A DNA stretch of 45,852 nucleotides, from the NCBI GenBank assembly GCA_047975215.1, contig JBKEDD010000004.1, positions 1 through 45,852 on the forward strand, written 5' to 3'. Each line of letters begins with the position of its first letter. The first letter of the stretch is position 1. Shown piece after piece: positions 1 to 7,509 of the stretch. Source of the DNA: JAGRMG01 sp047975215 (GTDB taxonomy: Bacteria > Pseudomonadota > Alphaproteobacteria > Rhodobacterales > Rhodobacteraceae). The notes beneath the pieces were generated by a model, which was given only the letters and a program-made list of their open reading frames with translations, was not told where the DNA came from and ran no database searches. A program made the position numbers and the translations under genes.

Positions 1-137
1 ATGAGATTGAAGCCGGGAAAGACCGATACGCCGGAACTAAGAACAGTCGCATTGGACACAACGATTGCCTTCGTTGCCTGATCGACAAGAAAGGCGATCA
101 GCGCAGCAAGCAGACCGACGAAGAGGCAAGTTCTCAT
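1..137 (-). CDS. lspA: Signal peptidase II (prolipoprotein signal peptidase), 5' part only
   Basis: Reading the minus strand from an ATG at 137 gives 45 codons that run off the window edge. The visible part has one hydrophobic N-terminal segment followed by DQATKAIV and then VFPGFNL. These match the DQxTK and PGFFNL-type motifs at the start of LspA, the membrane aspartyl protease that removes lipoprotein signal peptides. The catalytic aspartates are expected beyond the edge and cannot be checked. The gene starts 4 bases after the stop of the ZIP gene, so it is the last visible gene of the metal operon. Extra lspA copies next to metal transporters are known from resistance islands (for example with pbr genes). 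Too little is visible to say whether the gene is intact. Confidence 0.75.
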   Translation of the reverse strand, partial: MRTCLFVGLLAALIAFLVDQATKAIVVSNATVLSSGVSVFPGFNL

Positions 138-141
138 CAGC

Positions 142-907
142 TTATCCCAGCCAGACGTCGAGGAACAACATGATCACAAGACCAACGGCGAGGCCGAGCG
201 TCGCCCTGTTCTGATGGCCGGATCGGTGGGTTTCCGGTATGATCTCGTGGCTGATGACGTAGAGCATCGCACCTGCTGCGAAGGCGAGACCCCAGGGCAG
301 CAGCGGTTGCGAAAGACTGATAATCCCTGCGCCGAGAAGTCCACCGACGGGCTCGACGAGACCGGTCAGAGCGGCGATGCCCCAGGCCCTCGCCGAGCAA
401 CGAAACCGCCACCGCCAGACCTTCGGGGGCATTCTGTAATCCAATACCGATCGCAAGTGGCAACCCGCCCGACAAACCGTCAGCCCCGAACCCGACGCCG
501 ACGGCAAGCCCTTCGGGAAAATTGTGGATAGTGATCGCGATGATGAAAAGCCAGACGCGCCGCAGCGATGCGGCGTCGGGACCTTCCCGCCCCGTCTTGA
601 AATGTTCATGCGGTAGCCGTTCGTTCATCAGAGCGATCGCGCCCATGCCAAGCAGGATCGCAACACATACGATGGCCGCCGGGAGAGCACCGTTGTCGAA
701 CTGTCCTTCAGCTGCGTCGAGAGCCGGGATGATCAGCGAGAAGAACGAAGCCGCGAGCATGACACCCGCCGCGAAGCCAAGCAGCAGATCGCGCGTGGCC
801 CGGGACGGGATGCGCCCAAAAAGAACGGGGACCGCCCCGACCGCGGTCAGCGATCCGGCGGCCAGGCTTCCAAGAAAGCCAAGCGCTATGGGGGAGAGGG
901 GTTCCAA
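142..907 (-). pseudogene. ZIP-family metal transporter, frameshifted
   Basis: ZIP proteins bring Zn2+ and related divalent cations into the cytoplasm. The first frame (from ATG 907) carries the N-terminal membrane segments, then the HNFPEG motif in TM4 and NAPEGLAVA in TM5, which form the metal site. Near base 385-395 family similarity stops, and it continues in the next frame with TGLVEPVGGLLGAG and the last two membrane segments, ending DVWLG at a TAA at 142-144. The two parts are separated by a net extra base (or two lost): 766 bases lie between the start and the true stop, one more than 255 codons. Removing it would restore a 254-residue protein of normal ZIP size. The change could be a real inactivating mutation or a sequencing error. 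The gene lies 22 bases after the DUF411 gene and 4 before lspA. Confidence 0.8.
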
Positions 908-929
908 TTGTTAAGGTTCTGCCGCGAGT

Positions 930-1388
930 TCAGTCAGGAGCCGAGTAGCTGGTGTAGACCTCGGTCGATCCGTCTTCGTGGATCAGGAAGACATCGTAAG
1001 CCTCCCGGTCGTCCTCCGGTCCCATGCCGGGCGACCCGTAGGGCATTCCCGGCACCGCCAGGCCTACCGCGTCTGGCCGGTCCTCCAGCAGGCGTTGGAT
1101 GTCAGCCGCCGGCACGTGGCCCTCGATCACATAGCCGTCGACCAAAGCCGTATGGCAGGAGACCATGCGCTGCGGCACGCCATTGTCGAGTTTGAAGCGC
1201 ACAAGAGATCCTCCGAACATGTCCTCGCCCATCGGCGCGAAGCCATTCTCCTCGAGGTGCTTCATCCAGGACAGGCAACAGCCGCAGCCGTTTGTCTTCC
1301 GGACGTCGATCTGAATCGCCTCTGCGACGGCCTGCGCCGCAGGAAGCAAGGCAAATGCGATGGCAAGGGCGGGAGTAAATCGTTTCAT
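930..1388 (-). CDS. DUF411-family periplasmic metal-binding protein
   Basis: This 152-residue protein has a signal peptide (about residues 1-22, ending AVAEA) and a DUF411 domain. A thioredoxin-like start holds a cysteine cluster, TNGCGCCLSW (Cys35, Cys37, Cys38), and a second candidate ligand pair follows at SCHT (Cys78, His79). DUF411 proteins are found mostly in copper and other metal resistance clusters and are thought to bind metal in the periplasm; their exact role is not settled. It begins 3 bases after the M23 peptidase gene stops, so the two are probably co-transcribed. The neighbours (SCO, PCuAC, Dsb proteins) support a copper or thiol-redox role, which is inference. Confidence 0.8.
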   Translation of the reverse strand: MKRFTPALAIAFALLPAAQAVAEAIQIDVRKTNGCGCCLSWMKHLEENGFAPMGEDMFGGSLVRFKLDNGVPQRMVSCHTALVDGYVIEGHVPAADIQRLLEDRPDAVGLAVPGMPYGSPGMGPEDDREAYDVFLIHEDGSTEVYTSYSAPD

Positions 1389-1391
1389 GGA

Positions 1392-2765
1392 TCAAAGCCT
1401 TTCGGTTGTCGTCTGTGCAAATTCGCTGGCGAGCCTCTCAGCAAGAAGTGAACGCGCCTCACGCAGTCGCTCAAGCGCGGCCGTGTCGTCCGCTTCACGC
1501 TCGGCCGCCTCTGCCAATCGGTCGTCAGAGAGAGGGTCGGTTGGGCGACCGTCCACCAGCACTTCGTAATGTAGGTTGGGGCCTGTCGCGGTACCCGTCG
1601 CACCGACCCGCCCGATCATATCTCCGGCCATCACGCGTTGCCCTTGTGTGAGCCCGTCCGGTACGGCGCTCAGATGCGCATAGCGCGTCAGGGTGTCGGA
1701 GCCATGAGCGATCTCGACGACCCGGCCATACCCACCGCGTCGGCCGATGAAGCTAACGCGGCCCGGCGCCGTCGCCTGTACCGGCGTGCCGCGCGCCGCC
1801 GCGAAGTCGACTCCTGTGTGCATCCGTACATTGCCGTAGACCGGATGGGTGCGGCGCCCGAACACAGAACTCAGCCGTGCACCTTCGACCGGTTGCGCAA
1901 ACACGCGCAGGACTTCTCCGTCGACATAGATCGTCGCTTGGCCGCTGCCGTCGTTCGGCCAGACGATTTCATAGACCGAGCCATCGATATCCAGTGCGGC
2001 AAAGGCAAGCTCGGGCTGACCAATCCTCTTGTTCCCGTCTCGGGCCTCGCGCCAAAGGAGGCGCATCGTCTCGCCACCCGCAAGATCACGACGGAAATCC
2101 ACGGTGCCGCCCAGCATCTGCGCCAGGTCCACCGCAAAACGGGCGGGGATGTCTGCCGTGTTCAGGGCGGCGAAAATCGAGCTCTCGATCACCGCCTCGC
2201 CGGCGAAAGTCACCAATTCGGGATCCGGGTCCAACACGCGGGCGGCAAGCTGTTCGCCGAAGACCGCCTCTATCCGGACACCGTCTTCGACGGCGAGCTC
2301 TACACGACGCGGGTTGTCGTCCGTTGTGGAAACCACCGTAATGATGTGACCCGGACGCAGACGGCGCAGATCGTATTCCGTGCCAATCGCCAAGGCGATT
2401 TCGGCGCGATCCGAAGCATCCAGCCCCGCATCGGAAAGGACCGCATCAAGCGTCTCGCCGGACGCAATCTCCCGCGACCAGGTGACCAACGGGGGCTCGA
2501 TAGATGGCAAGGAGGTATCAGCGGGGGAAACGGTCAGGAGCGGCCGGGGTCTGAACTCGAATGCGATATCCGCCTGGGCGAGTGTAGGGCGGACCGAATT
2601 GGTTTCGGTAATCCGAGGCGGCGCAAGCGGATTGGGAGTCCAGAGGGTCGCTTCAGCAATCGCAGGGGGCACCGGTTCTTTGGACAGAACGCCAGAGATG
2701 GCGATGGCGGTCACCGAAAATGCGCCTGCGACCGCAACGGCCGCCAAGACAGTTCTTATCTTCAT
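1392..2765 (-). CDS. M23-family (LytM-like) murein endopeptidase
   Basis: A 457-residue exported protein with an N-terminal hydrophobic signal/anchor (about residues 8-28), a long middle part and a C-terminal peptidase_M23 domain (roughly 290-400). The zinc site motifs are visible: HTGVD (HxxxD), HLSA and HYEV (HxH-type). Such enzymes cut peptide cross-links in peptidoglycan, or act as inactive LytM activators when metal ligands are lost; here the ligands look present. The tail is charged and probably helical. The ATG overlaps the stop of the upstream SCO gene (ATGA). M23 proteins are frequent in mobile copper/heavy-metal clusters of alphaproteobacteria, where their purpose is unclear; envelope remodelling is one guess. 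Confidence 0.85.
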   Translation of the reverse strand: MKIRTVLAAVAVAGAFSVTAIAISGVLSKEPVPPAIAEATLWTPNPLAPPRITETNSVRPTLAQADIAFEFRPRPLLTVSPADTSLPSIEPPLVTWSREIASGETLDAVLSDAGLDASDRAEIALAIGTEYDLRRLRPGHIITVVSTTDDNPRRVELAVEDGVRIEAVFGEQLAARVLDPDPELVTFAGEAVIESSIFAALNTADIPARFAVDLAQMLGGTVDFRRDLAGGETMRLLWREARDGNKRIGQPELAFAALDIDGSVYEIVWPNDGSGQATIYVDGEVLRVFAQPVEGARLSSVFGRRTHPVYGNVRMHTGVDFAAARGTPVQATAPGRVSFIGRRGGYGRVVEIAHGSDTLTRYAHLSAVPDGLTQGQRVMAGDMIGRVGATGTATGPNLHYEVLVDGRPTDPLSDDRLAEAAEREADDTAALERLREARSLLAERLASEFAQTTTERL

Positions 2766-3388
2766 GTTGCCCCCTCTACGTCTTCTGTCAGTGCGCGCTG
2801 GATCTTCGGCACCGCGAATTCTCTTTGCTCGTGATAGTCGATCATGGTGACGAGCTCACCCTCGGCATCGAACAGGAATACGCTTGCCGTATGGTTCATC
2901 GTATAGCCGCCGCCCTCAGTCGGGACGCGCTCAAATGAGGCACGAAACCCTTCTGCAGCGCGGGCAATTTGGTCTTCCGGCCCCGTCCAGCCACGAATGA
3001 CCGGATGAAAATAGCCGACATATTCGGCCATGGCCTCGACCGTGTCCCGCTCCGGGTCGACCGTGATGAAGACCACGTTCATCTCTGATGCTTCGTCGCC
3101 CAGTTCCTCAAGCCAGCCGGAAATATCCGATAGGGTCGTCGGGCAGACGTCCGGGCAGTAGGTGAACCCGAAAAACACCATTGTGGGACGACCGATCAGG
3201 TTGCCAGGCCCTACCTCATTTTCCTCGTGGTCGGTCAGCCGGAACTCCATCGCCGATAGGGGCAGGGGCCGCTGCCCTTTTGGTTCAGGCGCACCGGGCC
3301 CGTCCACCCGCCACCAGCCCACGAAGAGCGTCAGGCCAAGAACGCCGGCACCGGCTGCGCCGTATAGAAGGAGCTGCCGACGTTGCAT
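2762..3388 (-). CDS. SCO1/SenC-family copper chaperone (copy 1)
   Basis: A 208-residue SCO protein anchored by one N-terminal membrane segment (about 8-25). The thioredoxin fold carries the copper/redox motif CPDVC (Cys78, Cys82) in FGFTYCPDVCPTTL and the distal ligand His166 in YTMNHT. SCO proteins deliver copper to the CuA site of cytochrome oxidase or act as thiol-disulfide reductases. Its ATG overlaps the stop of the PCuAC gene (ATGA) and its own stop overlaps the M23 start, so translation is probably coupled. A second SCO heads the same operon; the two differ clearly in sequence, so this is not a recent tandem copy. Confidence 0.9.
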   Translation of the reverse strand: MQRRQLLLYGAAGAGVLGLTLFVGWWRVDGPGAPEPKGQRPLPLSAMEFRLTDHEENEVGPGNLIGRPTMVFFGFTYCPDVCPTTLSDISGWLEELGDEASEMNVVFITVDPERDTVEAMAEYVGYFHPVIRGWTGPEDQIARAAEGFRASFERVPTEGGGYTMNHTASVFLFDAEGELVTMIDYHEQREFAVPKIQRALTEDVEGAT

Positions 3389-3858
3389 CAGCCCTCCGGT
3401 CCACGCGCGGCGATTCCGAGGATTGGGACCTCGACCGTCACCTTGCCGCCATCCGAGAAGGTCAGTGTCAGCGGGAAATTCTCGCCTTCGGTCATCGGCT
3501 CTTGCAGCTTCATGAGCATGGCGTGCAACCCGCCCGGCTCCAATGCCACGCTTTGGCCGGGCTCAATCGTGATCTCGCCTGCAGGCGCCATGGAACTGAC
3601 GCCATCGGAGTTGGTTTTCGACTCATGGATCTCGGGCATCATTGCCAGCGGTGTCGCAAGTCCGGTCAGCGTAACGGCGTCTTCACCCGTGTTGCGCACG
3701 GTCATATAGGCGGCACCTGGCCTGTTGACGCCGATCGAGGCGCGGGACCACGCATTCTCGACCACGACATCCTCCGAACCGGCCAGTGCGGGGGCCGACA
3801 GCCCTGCAACCGTCAAAAGCACGGCCAATGCATTGGTATATCTCAACTTCTTCACCAC
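3388..3858 (-). CDS. PCuAC-family periplasmic copper chaperone
   Basis: PCuAC proteins bind Cu(I) in the periplasm and hand it, with SCO, to cytochrome oxidase. The protein starts with a signal peptide ending APALAG and contains the family copper motif: His78, Met90, then 21 residues, then LHAM (His112, Met114). I chose the GTG at 3858 (156 residues) because AGGAG lies 6 bases upstream; an ATG at 3936 would add 26 basic, non-signal-like residues and overlap the DsbA gene. The stop overlaps the downstream SCO start. A SCO-PCuAC pair is a common functional partnership, which supports a copper delivery role. Confidence 0.88.
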   Translation of the reverse strand: MVKKLRYTNALAVLLTVAGLSAPALAGSEDVVVENAWSRASIGVNRPGAAYMTVRNTGEDAVTLTGLATPLAMMPEIHESKTNSDGVSSMAPAGEITIEPGQSVALEPGGLHAMLMKLQEPMTEGENFPLTLTFSDGGKVTVEVPILGIAARGPEG

Positions 3859-3880
3859 TCGTTTCTCCTGCCTCCGCAAA

Positions 3881-4540
3881 TCAGCTTTGGCTTGCCGCAA
3901 CTTCCACTGCCACCAGCCTCTGCAATTCGGCCTCACCGAACGGATCGAGAGGCTTGCCGTTCACGAAGAACGTGGGCGTTTGGCGGACCCCGACTGTCTC
4001 GACATCGGCGCGGTCCTGGTTGAGCACCGCCACAACACCGGGGGCCAGCATCTGTGTCCGGGCAGCTTCGACATCCAGACCTCCGCTTGCTGCAATCTCA
4101 AGGATCAATCCGGGTGCCGGGGTCCCGTGAGACGCCCATCTGGGCTGCTCTCGCAAGACTGCCTCGAGCACAGGTTCAAACACGTCCTGCATGCGCGCCG
4201 CCTCGAGCACACGGATCGCTTCTACCGACGCCTCGCCGTGAAAAGGCGTATAGCGGATTACAACGCGCACCGCGTCTCCGTGCTCCGCCATGATATCCTC
4301 GACGACCGGATAGAAAGCGCGGCATGCCTCGCAGGCCGGGTCGAAGAATTCAACGATGGTTACGGGCGCATCCTCGGGCCCGAGGATCGGGGAATAGGGT
4401 CGGATCAGCGCGTCGGCCATTTCAGGGTCGATGGGATCGGACGCGGCAATCGGGTCGGGGCGGGTGGCATACCAGGCGGCACCGCCGAAACCGGCGACCC
4501 CGAGCGCGAGAACGGACAGGATGAGGCCGCGTCGTTTCAT
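3881..4540 (-). CDS. DsbA-like thiol:disulfide oxidoreductase
   Basis: A 219-residue exported thioredoxin-fold protein: N-terminal hydrophobic signal/anchor (about 5-24), then VEFFDPACEACRAF with the CxxC pair Cys70-Cys73, and the cis-proline loop TPTFF with VNGKPL near the C terminus. It is of the DsbA/DsbG/BdbD-like class that forms or isomerises disulfides in exported proteins. The ATG at 4540 overlaps the dsbB stop (ATGA), which fixes the start; the frame is open further upstream only as a shadow of dsbB. Its obvious redox partner is the adjacent DsbB. In a metal island it may keep SCO cysteines in the right redox state or repair copper-oxidised proteins (inference). Confidence 0.88.
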   Translation of the reverse strand: MKRRGLILSVLALGVAGFGGAAWYATRPDPIAASDPIDPEMADALIRPYSPILGPEDAPVTIVEFFDPACEACRAFYPVVEDIMAEHGDAVRVVIRYTPFHGEASVEAIRVLEAARMQDVFEPVLEAVLREQPRWASHGTPAPGLILEIAASGGLDVEAARTQMLAPGVVAVLNQDRADVETVGVRQTPTFFVNGKPLDPFGEAELQRLVAVEVAASQS

Positions 4541-4959
4541 TTTTGTGTTTCCTTCAGTGAGAGAGCCGACAGCAGACCGATCATCGCGAAGGCGACGAGC
4601 GCCATCAAAGGAATCGGAATGCCGAAGACCAGTTGATTGTCGTCGGTACAGGATGGGCCGGTCGCCGTGCAGGGCTGGATACGCTCGGGGATAACGCCGA
4701 CATAGAGGCCCAAGTGCCAAAGCGCGACGGCGGCACCGCCCAAAGCCAGCGCGATCCCGTAGCGACCCACGCGCCGATCCTGCCACCACAGCCCAAGCCC
4801 GAGGATGATGGCCAAGGGGAACATGAAGGCACGCTGGAACCAGCAGAGCACGCAAGGTGTCTGCCCCAGAACCTCGCCGATGAAGAGCACGGCAAGCGAC
4901 GCGGTGAGCGCGATGATCCAGGCCAGGCCAAGGGCCGTCTCTCCGGAAAGTCGGGTCAT
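4537..4959 (-). CDS. dsbB: DsbB-family disulfide bond formation protein
   Basis: A 140-residue inner-membrane protein with four predicted membrane segments. The two periplasmic cysteine pairs of DsbB are present: CVLC (Cys36, Cys39) at the end of TM1, and Cys97 and Cys104 in the second periplasmic loop. DsbB reoxidises DsbA and passes electrons to quinone. The gene lies 5 bases after the upstream SCO gene and overlaps the DsbA-like gene by 4 bases. A dedicated DsbB/DsbA pair inside a copper-type operon suggests a self-contained periplasmic redox module. Confidence 0.88.
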   Translation of the reverse strand: MTRLSGETALGLAWIIALTASLAVLFIGEVLGQTPCVLCWFQRAFMFPLAIILGLGLWWQDRRVGRYGIALALGGAAVALWHLGLYVGVIPERIQPCTATGPSCTDDNQLVFGIPIPLMALVAFAMIGLLSALSLKETQK

Positions 4960-4964
4960 GACGA

Positions 4965-5567
4965 TCAGATCCTCTGTCTCAGATCGGCGAGGATCTCTTC
5001 GGCGGGCGTGCCGTAGGGCCAGGAGTCCGCGAAGCCTGCTTGCGTGTCGAAAAGGAAAAGATGCGACGTGTGACCCATCGTGTATCCGCCCGGCGCAGTC
5101 GCCTGCTCGATCCGCTCAAAGAATATCGGAAAGGTTTCGGATGTCGCGGCGATCTGCTCCGGTGTACCGGTCAGCCCGATGATCCCTGCGTCGAACAGGG
5201 GCACATACTCGGCAAGTGCAGTCGGCGTATCCCGCTCCGGATCAATCGTTATGAAAATCGGCTGAACCATTGCTGCCTCATCGCCCAGGCCCTCCATCAC
5301 GGCCGCGACTTCGGACAGTGTTGTCGGACAGACGTCGGGGCAATTGGTGAAGCCAAAGAAGACCAGCATCCAGCGCCCTGCGAAATCTTCGTCCGTTTGG
5401 ACCATGCCGCGATGATCGGTCAGTTCGAAATCAGCAAGAAACGGTGGTTCACTCTCGGTGCGGGCAAGATCGGCACGGTAGTCGGACCATAGCAACAGCC
5501 AGATGAAAACGAACGCCGCCGCGCCCGCCAACACCCACAATACCTTCTGAAGACCTGAAAGCCTCAC
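4965..5567 (-). CDS. SCO1/SenC-family copper chaperone (copy 2), first gene of the operon
   Basis: A 200-residue SCO protein with one N-terminal membrane anchor (about 8-28), the motif FGFTNCPDVCPTTL (Cys76, Cys80) and distal ligand His166 in YTMGHTSH. It starts at a GTG (5567) with GGAG 7 bases upstream. It is the promoter-proximal gene of the minus-strand metal operon and lies just downstream of the MerR-type promoter at 5604-5634. Function as in copy 1: copper delivery to cytochrome oxidase, or thiol redox sensing. Confidence 0.9.
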   Translation of the reverse strand: MRLSGLQKVLWVLAGAAAFVFIWLLLWSDYRADLARTESEPPFLADFELTDHRGMVQTDEDFAGRWMLVFFGFTNCPDVCPTTLSEVAAVMEGLGDEAAMVQPIFITIDPERDTPTALAEYVPLFDAGIIGLTGTPEQIAATSETFPIFFERIEQATAPGGYTMGHTSHLFLFDTQAGFADSWPYGTPAEEILADLRQRI

Positions 5568-5603
5568 GCCGCTCCGCCCGAACCTGATTCTATATTTTGT
5601 GTG

Positions 5604-5634
5604 CGTTTACATCCTCTAGCTACTGTAGGTTCAA
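5604..5634 (-). promoter_or_regulatory. MerR-type promoter/operator of the SCO-Dsb-PCuAC operon
   Basis: Read on the minus strand there is TTGAAC (5634-5629), a 19-base spacer holding the imperfect dyad CCTACAG...CTAGAGG, then TAAACG (5609-5604) in the -10 position. The 19-base spacing with a dyad between the boxes is the hallmark of promoters untwisted by MerR-family activators. The -10 match is weak. It lies 37 bases upstream of the first SCO gene. Confidence 0.65.
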
Positions 5635-5711
5635 GCGTGATTGTCATCGATCGGCCAACAATCACCGATCTGTGAAACTCGGGTGAAGCTTGTGATGCGC
5701 ACCGCATAAAG

Positions 5712-5726
5712 CTACACCCACTGTAG
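5712..5726. promoter_or_regulatory. CTACA-N5-TGTAG dyad before merR
   Basis: A perfect 5-base-arm dyad, CTACA-CCCAC-TGTAG, 19 bases before the merR start codon. It matches the arms of the operator at 6892-6906 exactly. No good -10/-35 pair at 19-base spacing is visible here on either strand, so it is more likely an autoregulatory site of the MerR protein than an activated promoter. Confidence 0.5.
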
Positions 5727-5744
5727 GTAATGTGGGGAGCGGAA

Positions 5745-6173
5745 ATGCTGACGATTGGGACGCTGGCGAAGAAGACCGGAACAAAGGTGCAGACCATCCG
5801 GTATTACGAGCAGATCGGACTTATGCCTGAGCCCGGCAGGACCGAGGGGGGCCAACGACGCTATGGCGACGCCGAACTCGACCGCTTGTCATTCGTCCGG
5901 CACGCACGGCAACTGGGGTTCTCGTTGGACGCGATCCGTGAGCTCCTCGATCTCAGCGATCATCCGGGAAAGTCCTGCGCTGAGGCGGATGCAATAGCCC
6001 GTCGGCAACTCAAACAGGTCGAGCAACGATTGGCGCGGCTCGAGGCGCTGCGGACGGAATTGAAGCGGATGGTGCATGAGTGCAGCGGCGGACAGACTTC
6101 TGATTGCCGTGTGCTCGAGGTACTGCGCGACCATTCCGAATGCCTGACCGACCATGAAGAGATCGGCGCCTGA
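5745..6173 (+). CDS. MerR-family metal-responsive regulator (ZntR/CadR/PbrR-like)
   Basis: A 142-residue MerR protein. The N-terminal winged helix-turn-helix has the family signature TIRYYEQIGLMPEPGR; a dimerisation helix follows, then the metal-binding loop. The cysteines Cys78, Cys113 and Cys121 (in HECSGGQTSDCR) sit where Zn/Cd/Pb-sensing MerR proteins have their ligands, unlike CueR, which uses two C-terminal cysteines. I chose the ATG at 5745, which has GGAG 6 bases upstream. It is divergent from the SCO operon and next to three copies of a CTACA-type dyad, so it probably controls itself, the SCO operon and the transglutaminase-CDF operon. Confidence 0.88.
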   Translation: MLTIGTLAKKTGTKVQTIRYYEQIGLMPEPGRTEGGQRRYGDAELDRLSFVRHARQLGFSLDAIRELLDLSDHPGKSCAEADAIARRQLKQVEQRLARLEALRTELKRMVHECSGGQTSDCRVLEVLRDHSECLTDHEEIGA

Positions 6174-6255
6174 GCAATTTCGACGACCTTTGATCGGAAC
6201 GCAAAAAGCCCGGTGTTAGTTACTCATTGGCAATTCACTAATTTGGATACCCGGC

Positions 6256-6876
6256 ATGGCGGAGCAGAGAAACGCAACGGAAAGACGCACACTCTGGATC
6301 GTGCTGGGTCTCAACATCGGGCTGGCAGTCGCTTTCTTCGCCTCGGGCGCATTCGGCGAGTCAAGCGCGCTTATCGCCAATGGCCTCGACAATCTGTCGG
6401 ACAGTTTCGTCTACGCGATCAGCCTCTTCGCGCTGTCCCGCTCCGCCAAGTGGAAGCGCGGAGCGGCGAACGTTTCGGGCGGCCTGCTGATCCTCTTCGC
6501 CCTTGGAATCCTGTATGACGCGTGGCGCCGCTACGTCGGCGGATCGGATCCTCTTGGCACGATCATGATTGTCATGGCGCTGGTAGCGGCGGCCATCAAC
6601 GCACTTTGCGTCTGGCTGCTGGCACGGCTTCGCAATCCAGACGTAAACATCCGAGCGGCGAATACGTTCAGCTGGAACGACTTCGCGGCCAATCTCGGAA
6701 TCGTCGTCGCAGGCGGGCTCGTAGCCTGGCTCGGAACGAATTGGCCGGACCTTGTCGTGGGCGTGATTGTCGCCGGCATCGCGGCCTGGGGTGGCGTCGG
6801 AATCCTGAGAGACGCGCATGGTGAACACCACAAGGCGGTGCACAATGACGATCAGGTAACCAAGGACTCGGCCTGA
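6256..6876 (+). CDS. Short CDF-type cation transporter family membrane protein
   Basis: A 206-residue integral membrane protein with about six membrane segments and the CDF-family signature GLDNLSDS (Asp45, Asp49) in TM2, where CDF exporters bind metal. It lacks the C-terminal cytoplasmic metal-binding domain of CzcD-like proteins and ends with a short His-rich tail (HGEHHKAVHNDD). The TM5 counterpart reads FSWNDFAAN, keeping one Asp of the usual HxxxD. It is probably a CDF-like exporter of zinc, cadmium or cobalt. No MerR-type operator is visible directly upstream; it may be read through from merR, 82 bases away. Confidence 0.75.
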   Translation: MAEQRNATERRTLWIVLGLNIGLAVAFFASGAFGESSALIANGLDNLSDSFVYAISLFALSRSAKWKRGAANVSGGLLILFALGILYDAWRRYVGGSDPLGTIMIVMALVAAAINALCVWLLARLRNPDVNIRAANTFSWNDFAANLGIVVAGGLVAWLGTNWPDLVVGVIVAGIAAWGGVGILRDAHGEHHKAVHNDDQVTKDSA

Positions 6877-6885
6877 AATCGGGGC

Positions 6886-6916
6886 TTGAAGCTACAGTGA
6901 CTGTAGCAACTACATA
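6886..6916 (+). promoter_or_regulatory. MerR-type promoter/operator of the transglutaminase-CDF operon
   Basis: TTGAAG (6886-6891), a 19-base spacer and TACATA (6911-6916). The spacer region holds a perfect dyad GCTACAGT-G-ACTGTAGC (6891-6907). The 19-base spacing with a central palindrome is typical of MerR-family activated promoters. It lies 29 bases before the GTG of the next gene. Confidence 0.8.
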
Positions 6917-6945
6917 TTCTCGTGAACGATTCGAGGAGGTATCCC

Positions 6946-7509
6946 GTGAACCCCGCCGACCCTCATTTGGCCAAAACCCGGCTGCTGGATTTTGACGCGA
7001 CCTCAATTGCAAAACTGATCGAGGAGCGCGGCTGGGCAGACCTTCCCAGCGACGACCGAATTGGGGCCATCTACGATTTCGTCAGGAACGAGATTACCTT
7101 CGGCTACAACCGCGCCGACGACATTCCGGCGTCCGAGGTCCTCGCAGATGGCCACGGGCAGTGCAACACCAAGGGCACGCTCCTCATGGCCCTGCTGCGT
7201 GGCGTGGGAGTTCGCTGCCGACTGCACGGGTTCACAATCCACAAGGCGCTTCAGAGAGGCGTCGTTCCGGAACTCGTCTATCCCCTCGCGCCGTCCGAAA
7301 TCCTCCACTCCTGGGTAGAGGTGGACTTGGGCGACGGATGGGTCAATCACCGCCAGAACTTCGGATTTGTGCGCGACTTGCTCTATCGCCACGTCATCCG
7401 TCACTGGATGAATGCCAGGGTTCGCCGCATCCGCCGCGGAATCTTGCCGCCGGTCCCCGGATTCGATCGGCCGAACCACCGCCATGAGGAGACGAACCGT
7501 GCCGCATGA
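6946..7509 (+). CDS. Transglutaminase-like (papain-fold) protein
   Basis: A 187-residue cytoplasmic protein with a transglutaminase-like core: GHGQCNTKGTLL with the expected catalytic Cys73, then HSWVEVDLGDGW with His121 and nearby acidic residues. This fold in bacteria is usually a protease or amidase rather than a cross-linker. The GTG at 6946 is chosen because GAGGAGGT lies 5 bases upstream; the earlier GTG at 6922 has no such site. The gene overlaps the CDF exporter gene that follows, and both sit behind a MerR-type operator, so the protein should be metal-induced. Its substrate is unknown. Confidence 0.78.
   Translation: MNPADPHLAKTRLLDFDATSIAKLIEERGWADLPSDDRIGAIYDFVRNEITFGYNRADDIPASEVLADGHGQCNTKGTLLMALLRGVGVRCRLHGFTIHKALQRGVVPELVYPLAPSEILHSWVEVDLGDGWVNHRQNFGFVRDLLYRHVIRHWMNARVRRIRRGILPPVPGFDRPNHRHEETNRAA

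Noticed and set aside
1638..2834. 398-codon plus-strand frame opposite the M23 gene
   Set aside because: Antisense to a peptidase gene with a complete zinc site; translation lacks any recognisable domain.
5564..5797. 77-codon minus-strand frame across the merR promoter
   Set aside because: It spans the MerR-type promoter, the dyads and the start of merR; no ribosome binding site and no protein-like features.
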